DNA of 64,000 nucleotides from Butyricicoccus_B sp017886875. Its GTDB lineage: Bacteria; Bacillota; Clostridia; Oscillospirales; Butyricicoccaceae. The notes under the pieces are model-generated. The model did no database searches and was not told where the DNA came from. It saw only the letters and a list, made by a program, of their open reading frames with translations. Each line of letters opens with the position of its first letter. The stretch's first letter is position 1. Shown piece by piece: positions 1 through 6,813 of the stretch. Where the stretch lies: positions 1,240,001 through 1,304,000 of the forward strand of contig OZ007036.1 of the NCBI GenBank assembly GCA_963931655.1, read 5' to 3'. A program made the translations under genes and the position numbers.

Positions 1-34
1 AATACTCTTCTCCAAATAACTTTAATTCTACCAT
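1..34 (-). CDS. Partial CDS, N-terminal 11 residues only
   Basis: On the minus strand an ATG at 34-32 follows a GAGGG ribosome binding site with good spacing and opens a frame reading MVELKLFGEEY that runs off the window edge. It starts 10 bases after the stop of the small membrane protein at 45-260, so the two are probably co-transcribed. Too little is visible to name a function. That it is a gene at all is an inference from the binding site and the tight spacing. Confidence 0.45.
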   Translation of the reverse strand, partial: MVELKLFGEEY

Positions 35-44
35 TTTATATCCC

Positions 45-260
45 TCACTTTTTATTTTTAGACATTGCATATACCAAAAAGCCTATAACTGGAATAACTA
101 TGAACCAGTATGACATAATTAAAGCAGTTATTATTGTTCCTACTATAGCAATGCCTATTATTTCACTTAAACAGCCGCCCTTAAAATACATAACAGAAAA
201 TATGCTGTGATAAATATACCATACAACAATGCAGCTAATAGCCCACAACACATAAATCAT
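45..260 (-). CDS. Small hydrophobic membrane protein, unknown function
   Basis: This 71-residue protein is almost entirely hydrophobic, with segments at about residues 2-25, 33-50 and 51-65 and a basic tail (SKNKK), so two or three membrane passes are likely. The ATG at 260 has an AGGAG ribosome binding site about 11 bases upstream. It is transcribed away from the XRE regulator at 379, and the intergenic space between them carries a perfect dyad. Small membrane proteins of this kind are common in conjugative and integrative elements. I do not recognise the family. Confidence 0.6.
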   Translation of the reverse strand: MIYVLWAISCIVVWYIYHSIFSVMYFKGGCLSEIIGIAIVGTIITALIMSYWFIVIPVIGFLVYAMSKNKK

Positions 261-295
261 TTATTCACCCACTCCTATTTAATTTAATAATACTT

Positions 296-320
296 ATAGA
301 TATTATTTTATAATATCTAT
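296..320. promoter_or_regulatory. Perfect dyad, candidate operator of the XRE regulator
   Basis: ATAGATATTAT (296-306) and ATAATATCTAT (310-320) are perfect reverse complements separated by TTT. They lie in the divergent intergenic region between the membrane protein and the XRE-family gene. A plausible promoter for the regulator follows at once: TTGTTA at 327-332, 17 bases, TATGCT at 350-355. A dyad here fits an autoregulatory XRE operator; the binding itself is inferred. Confidence 0.5.
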
Positions 321-378
321 TATAATTTGTTACATACTAATTGTCAAGATATGCTATTATCTAAAGGCAGGTGTTAAC

Positions 379-711
379 ATGTATAATGAAATAAATGTTG
401 GAGAAAGAATAAAATATTTTCGTACAAAAAGCGGTTTAAGCCAAGAAAGTTTAGCTTTGCAGGCAGAAATAAATCCTGCATTTCTTGGTCATTTGGAGCG
501 TGGTCTGAAAAACCCAACCATTAAAACTCTAGAAAAAATAACTTGTGCGTTAGGCATTTCACTAGCAGAGTTTTTTGAACCAAATACAGAAATTACAGAC
601 GAAAAGCAAGCTGCACTTACACATATATATAATCAAATTAAAGATTTGCCTTTAGAAAGCGTTAATAAAATAAGCATTATCTTGCAAAATGTGTTAACTC
701 TCGAAAAATAA
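379..711 (+). CDS. XRE-family transcriptional regulator
   Basis: This is a 110-residue protein with a Cro/CI-type helix-turn-helix at about residues 8-63: GERIKYFRTKSGLSQESLA, then the recognition region PAFLGHLERGLKNPTIKTL and KITCALGISLAEFF. This is the classic HTH_3 layout. The remaining 45 residues form a short helical tail that probably dimerises. It is preceded by a dyad at 296-320 and is divergent from a small membrane protein, the usual position for an element-borne regulator controlling its own promoter. The start has an AGGCAGGTG binding site. The family is clear; the target genes are not known. Confidence 0.88.
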   Translation: MYNEINVGERIKYFRTKSGLSQESLALQAEINPAFLGHLERGLKNPTIKTLEKITCALGISLAEFFEPNTEITDEKQAALTHIYNQIKDLPLESVNKISIILQNVLTLEK

Positions 712-755
712 AATCCGATTCACTCCCCTTATCCAACTACATACTATATATATGA

Positions 756-790
756 AGCCACAAGGTGTATTTCCTTGCGGCTATTTTTAT
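756..790 (+). terminator. Hairpin with T-tract upstream of the DUF960 gene
   Basis: AGCCaCAAGG (756-765) pairs with CCTTGcGGCT (773-782) with one A/C mismatch, followed by ATTTTTAT. It lies between the regulator and the DUF960 gene. It may end the regulator transcript or act as an attenuator for the downstream genes. Confidence 0.6.
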
Positions 791-811
791 ATCTATAAGG
801 AGTGATTTCAA

Positions 812-1102
812 ATGTTTGACAACCAGCACTACATTACAAAAGGCGTATCCGAAAACATACCCCCTTGGCTTGTAAATCTTATGTGGTTTATGATTTCCCA
901 GATGGAAGTGGAAAGCAAAGACTATTTACAGGTCTTTGAGCTTGAAAAGCAACCAGACGGAAAACAATACATCTGCCACAAACAAGAACAGCCACCATAC
1001 AAGTATGAAATATACTTAGAATGTAAAACCGCTGTAACCGCTAAAATCTTTGTGATTGATGACCAAACCCATAGCACCATGCTGCTAGCCGAAGAATATT
1101 AA
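812..1102 (+). CDS. DUF960 family protein
   Basis: This 96-residue protein resembles the DUF960 family as I remember it: a start like YITKGVSENIPPWLVNLMW, a central DYLQVFEL, and ICHKQEQPPYKYEIYL. DUF960 proteins are small, of unknown function, and often found in integrative elements and phages of Firmicutes. An AAGGAG ribosome binding site lies 9-10 bases before the ATG. It ends 14 bases before the amidoligase gene, so the two are probably in one operon. The family call is from memory of its motifs. Confidence 0.7.
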   Translation: MFDNQHYITKGVSENIPPWLVNLMWFMISQMEVESKDYLQVFELEKQPDGKQYICHKQEQPPYKYEIYLECKTAVTAKIFVIDDQTHSTMLLAEEY

Positions 1103-1116
1103 GGAGGAGCTAAAAA

Positions 1117-2205
1117 ATGCAAGAAACTTTTATCTGTAACAACTGTGGCGTTGAATTTAGCCTTGATGATGTTATTTATGTAGGTGATGACCTATTATGC
1201 CCTGATTGTGCCGACAATTTAACAACTACCTGTGAGCATTGCCATGAATATGTTTATATTGAGGACAAAATAACCGATGGAATTACAACTTTATGCAGAG
1301 ATTGTTATTCAAATTCTTATTATACCTGCGAAAATTGCGAAACAATAATACATACAGACAACACTTACTATGCAAATGATGACTCTGACCGCCCTCTGTG
1401 CTACAGTTGCTGGCAAAACCATAGAAACACTATACATGAATATAGCTATGTTCCAGATAATTTAATCTTCCATGGTAAAGGCAACAGATATTTTGGTGTA
1501 GAACTTGAAATTGATGACGGCGGAACAGATAACGATAATGCTCAGGCATTGCTTGAAGTTGCAAACGATAGAGCTGAAAACCTGTATATCAAAACCGATG
1601 GCAGTTTAAACGAAGGCTTAGAGCTTGTCACCCACCCTATGACACTTGAATATCATATAAATGATATGCCTTGGGCTGATATTTTATATGAAGCTAAAAG
1701 TCTTGGTTATCTCAGTCATAGCTCAGAAACATGCGGTTTACATGTACATATTAACCGAACAGCTTTTGGCTCAACATATGCAGCACAAGAGGAATGTATT
1801 GCCAGACTTGTATTCTTTGTAGAAAAGTTCTGGCCTGAACTTTTAAGATTTAGCCGCAGAACAAAAAGTCAGCTTAATCGTTGGGCAGCTCGCTACGGCA
1901 TGAAGCTCTGTCCTAAGGAGCAAATTGACCATGCTAAAAACTCATGTGCTGGCAGATACACAGCAGTAAATCTTACAAACAGCGAAACCGTAGAGCTCAG
2001 ATTATTCAGAGGTACACTAAAACTAAATACTTTAAAAGCTACTTTGCAGTTTGTGAATCATCTCTGTGAGGTAGCTCTTTCTTTACATGATACCGATTTA
2101 CAAGATATGAGCTGGTTCGATTTCCTTGAACTGATTTCCGAGCCAGAACTTATTCAGTATCTTAAAGAACGTCGTTTATATGTAAATGAACCGGTGGAAC
2201 AATAA
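1117..2205 (+). CDS. Zinc-ribbon amidoligase-family protein
   Basis: This is a 362-residue protein in two parts. Residues 7-100 hold repeated CxxC pairs (CNNC, CPDC, CEHC, CRDC, CENC, CYSC), which suggests three zinc-binding knuckles. From about residue 128 on it has the hallmarks of the predicted amidoligase family (Amidoligase_2): FGVELEIDDGG, DGSLNEGLELVTHP, CGLHVHINR and VELRLFRGTL. These carry the acidic and His residues that in the glutamine-synthetase-like fold bind metal and ATP. Family members are predicted to form amide bonds on peptides or small molecules. The next gene encodes a class II glutamine amidotransferase, a known pairing that fits a supply of ammonia. The substrate is unknown. 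Confidence 0.8.
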   Translation: MQETFICNNCGVEFSLDDVIYVGDDLLCPDCADNLTTTCEHCHEYVYIEDKITDGITTLCRDCYSNSYYTCENCETIIHTDNTYYANDDSDRPLCYSCWQNHRNTIHEYSYVPDNLIFHGKGNRYFGVELEIDDGGTDNDNAQALLEVANDRAENLYIKTDGSLNEGLELVTHPMTLEYHINDMPWADILYEAKSLGYLSHSSETCGLHVHINRTAFGSTYAAQEECIARLVFFVEKFWPELLRFSRRTKSQLNRWAARYGMKLCPKEQIDHAKNSCAGRYTAVNLTNSETVELRLFRGTLKLNTLKATLQFVNHLCEVALSLHDTDLQDMSWFDFLELISEPELIQYLKERRLYVNEPVEQ

Positions 2206-2218
2206 CAGGAGGTATTTT

Positions 2219-3151
2219 ATGTGCAGTTTATTTGGTCTTATCGATTTTGATAATGCATTGACCGCAAAAAAGAAAAACAAAATTTTAAACACACTTGCAA
2301 ATGTATGCGAATGTCGTGGTACAGATGCAACTGGAATAGCTTATAACTTAGGCGGAAATCTCAAAATTTATAAACGCCCTGTTCCAGCTCATAAACTTAA
2401 CATCTGTGTGCCTGATAGTGTAAAAACCATTATGGGGCATACAAGAATGACCACTCAGGGCAGTGCAAAGCATAACCAAAACAATCACCCGTTTTCAGGC
2501 TATGCTGACGGAAAATATTTTGCATTTGCACATAACGGCATGATTTGGAATGACCTAGAGTTAAGACTAATCGAAAAGTTACCAGTTACAAACATTGAAA
2601 CCGATAGTTATATCGCTGTACAACTTATAGAAAAAGAAAATGCCCTTGACTTTAACAGCCTCAGAAGCATGGCTGAAAAGGTCAAGGGTTCTTTTGTATT
2701 TACAGTGTTAGACCAGGATAATTCAATTTGGTTTGTTAAAGGCGATAACCCGCTGAGCATATTTTACTATGATGGTTTTCTGATTTACGCATCTACAGCC
2801 GAAATACTAAACAAAAGCATAAAACATTTAAAACTCGGCAAGCCTAAGAAAATTTATATGCCATCGGAAGGCGATATTCTTCATATAAATTCCAGCGGGC
2901 AAATAGAAAGCGGCTTCTTCGCCCCTGACTTTAGCGGGTTGTTTAACAACTATAACTTATATGATTTTGGTATGTGTTATAGTACAAATTCTTATGATGA
3001 ACTTATCTCTGTTGCAAGCTCAATGGGCATAAGTCCAGATGAAATTATGGCACTTATGGATTATGGCTGTGATAGGGACGAAATTGAAGAACTACTATAT
3101 GACCCGTCGCTTTTACATGAAATTGCTGCCGAACTTTTATATGCCTACTAA
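2219..3151 (+). CDS. Class II glutamine amidotransferase-like protein
   Basis: I start this 310-residue protein at ATG 2219 because ACAGGAGG lies just upstream and because the start then reads MCSLFGLIDF, placing the nucleophile Cys at position 2 as class II (Ntn) amidotransferases require. Further motifs are ECRGTDATGIAY, GHTRMTTQGS, NNHPF, FAHNGMI and the TDSYIAVQLIE region, matching the glutamine-binding site of PurF/GlmS-type domains. No synthase domain follows; the last 100 residues are helical and acidic. An upstream ATG at 2186 would bury the Cys and is unlikely. It slightly overlaps the zone of the amidoligase stop, so the two are coupled. It probably feeds ammonia to the amidoligase. 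Confidence 0.85.
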   Translation: MCSLFGLIDFDNALTAKKKNKILNTLANVCECRGTDATGIAYNLGGNLKIYKRPVPAHKLNICVPDSVKTIMGHTRMTTQGSAKHNQNNHPFSGYADGKYFAFAHNGMIWNDLELRLIEKLPVTNIETDSYIAVQLIEKENALDFNSLRSMAEKVKGSFVFTVLDQDNSIWFVKGDNPLSIFYYDGFLIYASTAEILNKSIKHLKLGKPKKIYMPSEGDILHINSSGQIESGFFAPDFSGLFNNYNLYDFGMCYSTNSYDELISVASSMGISPDEIMALMDYGCDRDEIEELLYDPSLLHEIAAELLYAY

Positions 3152-3168
3152 GCAAGGGGGGTGTGTAA

Positions 3169-3261
3169 ATGTTGCAATTAAAAGAAATATTCAGAGTTGT
3201 GGGTGTGCTTGTGGATTTGATAATTGAAGTTGTCGAGAAATCCAGCAAAAAAGATAAGTAA
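3169..3261 (+). CDS. 30-residue amphipathic peptide
   Basis: ATG 3169 follows the strong purine-rich site AAGGGGGG and opens a 30-codon frame: about 20 residues of alternating hydrophobic character (FRVVGVLVDLIIEVV) and a basic-polar tail (EKSSKKDK). It could be a membrane-associated helix. It lies directly after the amidotransferase gene and before the recombinase, on the same strand. Short peptides of this type occur in mobile elements, some as membrane-active toxins, but no antisense RNA or antitoxin is evident. The function is unknown. Confidence 0.5.
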   Translation: MLQLKEIFRVVGVLVDLIIEVVEKSSKKDK

Positions 3262-3263
3262 AC

Positions 3264-3377
3264 CTATCCAAAAAGGTACACCTTTATAGACATACGAAAA
3301 TCATGCAAAAACAGTGTCCAAAAAGGTCATATTTTTATAAATAGACATGTCCGCAAAGTACACCACCTTTGCGGACA
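3264..3377. repeat. Res-like direct and inverted repeats before the recombinase
   Basis: Two direct copies of TCCAAAAAGGT (near 3268 and 3317) are each followed at a similar distance by AGACAT. A perfect inverted repeat follows: TGTCCGCAAAG (3348-3358), 8-base loop, CTTTGCGGACA (3367-3377). Sites of this kind upstream of a serine recombinase gene are where such enzymes bind and often repress themselves. The hairpin is followed by ATTTTATT and could also end transcription. Confidence 0.5.
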
Positions 3378-3402
3378 CATTTTATTAAGCTAGGAGAATA
3401 TT

Positions 3403-3993
3403 ATGAACAAAACATTTTATTATGCTCGTGTATCAACACGTGAACAAAATCCCGCTAGACAAATCGAAGCATTTACAGCTTTGGGTGCAAACGAGCGTGA
3501 AATTATTATAGATAAAGAATCAGGCAAGAACATGAACCGTACAGGCTATCAAGCGTTAAAATCCACCATGCTTCGAGCGGGTGATACTCTAATCATAAAA
3601 TCGCTTGACAGACTGAGCAGAAATAAGTCAGATATAAAAACCGAGCTTCAATGGTTTAAAGACAATTGTATCCGCCTTAAGGTTATTGACCTACCAACGA
3701 CAATGATGGACATAAGCACAGGTCAGGAGTGGGTACTTGAAATGGTGAATAATATTTTAATTGAAGTGCTTGGAACAATAGCCGAGCAAGAACGTATAAC
3801 AATAAGACAGCGACAACGAGAAGGCATTGACTCTGCAAAAACTAAAGGCAAACACCTTGGTCGCCCACGCAATAAAAAGCCAGACAACTGGGAGGAAGTC
3901 ATCGCTCTATGGAAATCTGGCAAAATTACCGCTCGTCAAGCTATGCGTATGACTGGCATAAAGAAAAGCAGCTTTTATAAAAAGCTGCTTTAA
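3403..3993 (+). CDS. Serine recombinase (resolvase/invertase family)
   Basis: This 196-residue protein begins YYARVSTREQNPARQ, giving the catalytic Ser at position 11, and has the KSLDRLSRNK motif and the long E-helix with EQERITIRQRQREGI. GKHLGRPRN leads to a C-terminal helix-turn-helix (ITARQAMRMTGIKKSSFYKKL). That is the full architecture and normal length of a Tn3/Hin-type small serine recombinase. It acts on supercoiled DNA at paired sites, and the repeats just upstream are plausible sites. In an integrative element it may resolve dimers or invert a segment. The start ATG has TAGGAG eleven bases before it. Confidence 0.92.
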   Translation: MNKTFYYARVSTREQNPARQIEAFTALGANEREIIIDKESGKNMNRTGYQALKSTMLRAGDTLIIKSLDRLSRNKSDIKTELQWFKDNCIRLKVIDLPTTMMDISTGQEWVLEMVNNILIEVLGTIAEQERITIRQRQREGIDSAKTKGKHLGRPRNKKPDNWEEVIALWKSGKITARQAMRMTGIKKSSFYKKLL

Positions 3994-4033
3994 ATACATA
4001 CGGTTATTGGGTATATAAAAATATATACCCAAT
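3966..4033. terminator. Two hairpins between convergent genes
   Basis: AAGCAGCTTTT (3966-3976) pairs perfectly with AAAAGCTGCTT (3980-3990) at the very end of the recombinase gene. A second perfect 12-bp stem (4006-4017 with 4022-4033, core GGGTATATA) sits directly against the stop codon of the converging gene. Together they likely end transcription from both sides. Confidence 0.65.
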
Positions 4034-5671
4034 TTATTTACATTCGTTACTGAATATGTGTGCTAATCTGTTGTACATTGTTCTTTCAGGTGCTAATTTC
4101 ATACATTCTCTGATTGCACTTTCATAAATCATGATTTTTAATGATTCAGAATTAGCTTCTATTCTCGCACTTATCTTTTCCTCTGATACACCATACACAA
4201 ATTTTACACTTTTCCAAATTTCTTTATCGCTTACATCTATAAAATTCTTTATACGGTAAAATTGATGCGTCTTAACGAAATGACTAAAATCTTCTCTGCT
4301 ATAAGATGGGTCATTACACATTCGTTCATAAGATTCTATTGTTTTATAAAAAGATTTAACCTTACATAACAAATCTTTATATTCTTTTTGATGTTTTTCC
4401 TTATAATCTTTCAGTATTGTTGTTCCTCCGAATGCTTGGTTTATAATTGCAACATCGTCTATTTTTACTTGCAAACAGTTTTGTATACAATCCCTTATTT
4501 TATATCCAAGTGCAATTGTTGGAATATTTAATGCTAATGAATTTAAATAATATCCATCAAGTTCACTATAAAAATTCATTTCAGGCAAGGAATTTGAAAG
4601 TTTTAACCTTTTACAGATTTTATATGTATCTTGACTTTCATATAAATTTATACCATTTATTTTATTATCTTTATCGCTGAAAAAATCACATATACAACAC
4701 CAAATCATCAATCTTTTAGCTATTGCATTTTCTGAAATGTTTTTTTCTTTACAGATAATATCATATATAGAAATGAATATTTCTGTTGATATATTCGCTT
4801 TATTATATAGTTTTTTTGAAAATATATTAACATCTAATGAGCCAACCATTGGTATAATATATTCTCTTAAAAATTTATTATATTTTTCTATAGATATATA
4901 TCTTATAAATAACTTATTTTCAATAGCTTTCTTATTCTTAGATTTCTTTCCATGAGATTTTTCATAATTAATGGCATTATTCCAAACATATTTTAATTTT
5001 ACTAAGTTTATTTTAGAATTATTTAGTATTTTATAATGTTCCTCTCTAACAGTACGTTCATATTTTTCAGGCTTTTTATTTTTAAAACTTAAATTCCGCC
5101 AATATGATAAAAATTTTGAATACTGATTATAATCTAAAGGAAATGGATGTTCATTGCAGTATTGTTTGTTTATACCCTTTATTTTTCTTAAATTCCCTTT
5201 TTTATCCCTGATATACTTTATATAATTTTCAAAATTAGTTCTTTGATCATCTTCTAGTTTAAATTCTTCTATTATTAGTTCAGCTGCCTTATATATTATC
5301 TCAGAGCTTTTTAACAAATCATCAGAATTATAATTCTCATTTATAACATAATTCTCAAACCTCTTTTTATTATAGACATCAAAATCTTTTTCAAATAAAA
5401 TTCCGCACTCGCATATAAGCATAAATATAATATTCTTCTCAGTATTAATATCAATACCATTTTCAAAACATTTATTTCTAAGGTTTCTAAAAAAATATGC
5501 TTTAAAATAGAAATCCTTTGCATATTGTTCATCTGATGTAAATTCATATCCTATGAGGTTACAAAACTCTTGAACGAGTTCTTGAACCCGTTTTTTATCA
5601 TGATTTGGAACTATTCTGTTGCTAAACTTTACTTCACCATTTTTTATCAATAAAATATACTCATTTCTCAT
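4034..5671 (-). CDS. Orphan AT-rich cargo protein, unknown function
   Basis: This 545-residue protein is Lys/Asn/Ile-rich and clearly more AT-rich than its neighbours. I see no signal peptide, membrane span, P-loop, zinc motif or nuclease motif. It seems soluble, mostly helical, with scattered Cys (WCCICDFF near the middle). It stands alone on the minus strand between the recombinase and the structured-RNA region, convergent with the former and divergent from the latter. Long AT-rich single genes between element core modules are typically recently acquired cargo, often defence or regulatory, but nothing in the sequence proves a role. The start ATG at 5671 has AAAGG about six bases before it. 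Confidence 0.7.
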   Translation of the reverse strand: MRNEYILLIKNGEVKFSNRIVPNHDKKRVQELVQEFCNLIGYEFTSDEQYAKDFYFKAYFFRNLRNKCFENGIDINTEKNIIFMLICECGILFEKDFDVYNKKRFENYVINENYNSDDLLKSSEIIYKAAELIIEEFKLEDDQRTNFENYIKYIRDKKGNLRKIKGINKQYCNEHPFPLDYNQYSKFLSYWRNLSFKNKKPEKYERTVREEHYKILNNSKINLVKLKYVWNNAINYEKSHGKKSKNKKAIENKLFIRYISIEKYNKFLREYIIPMVGSLDVNIFSKKLYNKANISTEIFISIYDIICKEKNISENAIAKRLMIWCCICDFFSDKDNKINGINLYESQDTYKICKRLKLSNSLPEMNFYSELDGYYLNSLALNIPTIALGYKIRDCIQNCLQVKIDDVAIINQAFGGTTILKDYKEKHQKEYKDLLCKVKSFYKTIESYERMCNDPSYSREDFSHFVKTHQFYRIKNFIDVSDKEIWKSVKFVYGVSEEKISARIEANSESLKIMIYESAIRECMKLAPERTMYNRLAHIFSNECK

Positions 5672-5868
5672 TGTGCAAATACCTTTCTACTTTATATTTA
5701 CTTATTTTTACATATATTCAATTTAATTATATATATTAAATTTAATTACATATTTTTTAATTTAATTATTTTATGATTTAAAAGTTATTATTTTCTATTT
5801 TATGATGAATTTTATAATTTATATAGAATACAAATAATTATACACTTTTAATTAATGATGGTTTTTTA
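5672..5868. other. AT-rich divergent intergenic spacer
   Basis: These 197 bases are nearly all A and T, with repeated ATTTAATTA-like tracts at 5718-5765. They should hold the promoters of the minus-strand cargo gene and of the plus-strand RNA/ATPase unit. I could not pick a convincing -35/-10 pair for either. Confidence 0.4.
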
Positions 5869-6479
5869 ACAGATATTGTGTCTATGTACATTTATCTGTG
5901 CTATCATAACCTCACTGGATAGCTCGCCACTAAAAACGGTTAGCTTCTGGGAGCGATCGCTTGCACCTTGACAACTGAATACGCCTTGGGCTTGATTTCT
6001 TGTAAGGGAACGCAGATGCCTAATTTGGTAGCAAGGGGATGCTGCCAGATGTTTTAAAGTGTCTAGCACTTTTACATGAAATCGGTGTGTAGGGCGACTC
6101 AACGTCTTAGATGAAGAGTTTGGTTGTTGCCAGCAACTACACAGTTATTAGGTTGCAGCTTCACCTCAGCTGATATAACAGCACAGGGTGCAAGCCTATG
6201 CCTGGTAAATCTTTGTCGGACGTTGAGGCTTTTACGCCTAAATCTTGGCTTAATATAAAGCAGCAATGGCACGCTGCTGTGGTCAAGCTCTGAGGCAAAA
6301 GATGCTTGTTACGGAAATGCCATTAAAGTGTAAGAGGTTGAAGTGTTGATTTCCCCTAAATAAAATCAGCACAAGACAAATTACACTATATTGGCAAAAC
6401 GGATTTTGTGGTAGATTCTTAAAAAAGTTTACCACAGGTAGTTCTATCTTCATTATTTCCCGGGTACCTACCCGGGAAA
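5869..6479 (+). ncRNA. Candidate large structured RNA, unknown family
   Basis: This stretch has no credible gene, is about 45-50% GC at its densest (5941-6060) against far lower GC on both sides, and can be paired throughout. Helices read by hand: 5869-5875/5893-5899; 6026-6032/6041-6047; 6056-6061/6067-6072; 6086-6092/6137-6143; 6156-6160/6168-6172; 6259-6264/6273-6278; 6284-6288/6304-6308; 6327-6333/6381-6387 enclosing 6343-6352/6363-6372 (10 bp, one G-U); 6407-6413/6430-6436; 6456-6465/6470-6479. CTCAACGTC at 6098-6106 also pairs with GACGTTGAG at 6219-6227, forming a pseudoknot with the 6086/6143 helix. The plus strand is chosen because the downstream ATPase operon is on it. Size and complexity recall large ornate RNAs of mobile elements (ROOL, GOLLD, HEARO), but I cannot assign it. 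It could instead be an origin rich in dyads. Confidence 0.6.
6456..6479. promoter_or_regulatory. GC-rich perfect dyad before the ATPase operon
   Basis: TTTCCCGGGT (6456-6465), ACCT, ACCCGGGAAA (6470-6479) is a perfect 10-bp stem-loop, or an 11-bp-arm DNA dyad around CC. It ends 11 bases before the AAGGAG site of the next gene and lacks a T-tract, so it is not a standard terminator. It could be the 3' end of the structured RNA, an mRNA-stabilising or protein-bound hairpin, or an operator. Confidence 0.55.
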
Positions 6480-6504
6480 ACACTAAACTAAGGAGACAAA
6501 AATC

Positions 6505-6813
6505 ATGAAAATTCCTAAACATTCTAATTCGTGGAAGAGATGTCCCAATGTGCCTAAGGGAATGAAAAAACTGACTAAGCTCGATAAACATTTTACTGAT
6601 GTTTTTAGCACGGTTAGGTTTCTGCAGGCGAGGTCTTTATCAAGTACCTCTGAATCTTCAAATGAAGATTTGGATATCAAAAACTCCAATATGTTAGAAG
6701 GTCAATTTGAAATAGTTGAAGATCCGGACCCTGGAACGAATCAATATGATTCACATTCAGATAAAGATTTAAGCTATAAACTTGATAACAACGGAGGAAA
6801 CGAAAATGAATAG
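6505..6813 (+). CDS. Small protein with acidic tail, coupled to the ATPase gene
   Basis: This 102-residue protein has a basic N-terminal half (KIPKHSNSWKRCPNVPKGMKK) and a strongly acidic, Ser/Asn/Asp-rich C-terminal half ending in NGGNENE, so it is probably partly disordered. The ATG has AAGGAG nine bases before it. Its stop overlaps the ATPase start (ATG at 6806, TAG at 6811-6813), and the ATPase ribosome binding site GGAGG lies inside this gene, so translation is coupled. The charge split would suit a nucleic-acid-binding accessory or loader protein. I do not recognise the family. Confidence 0.65.
   Translation: MKIPKHSNSWKRCPNVPKGMKKLTKLDKHFTDVFSTVRFLQARSLSSTSESSNEDLDIKNSNMLEGQFEIVEDPDPGTNQYDSHSDKDLSYKLDNNGGNENE

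Noticed and set aside
3039..3248. Overlapping frames on both strands at the amidotransferase gene end
   Set aside because: Shadows of the amidotransferase gene; the short peptide at 3169 has the better binding site.
5968..5996. TTGACA at 5968-5973 as a promoter inside the structured region
   Set aside because: No -10 sequence at the right distance.
5866..6102. Minus-strand frame of 78 codons inside the structured region
   Set aside because: No ribosome binding site, unlikely amino-acid composition, and the DNA is better explained by paired RNA arms.
5869..6479. Group I or group II intron, or RNase P/tmRNA
   Set aside because: No group II domain V-like hairpin, no group I core, no RNase P or tmRNA conserved segments, and no intron-encoded protein were found by eye.
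6283..6689. Minus-strand frames of 102 and 68 codons opposite the small acidic gene
   Set aside because: They run antisense to a well-started, coupled gene and have no binding sites.
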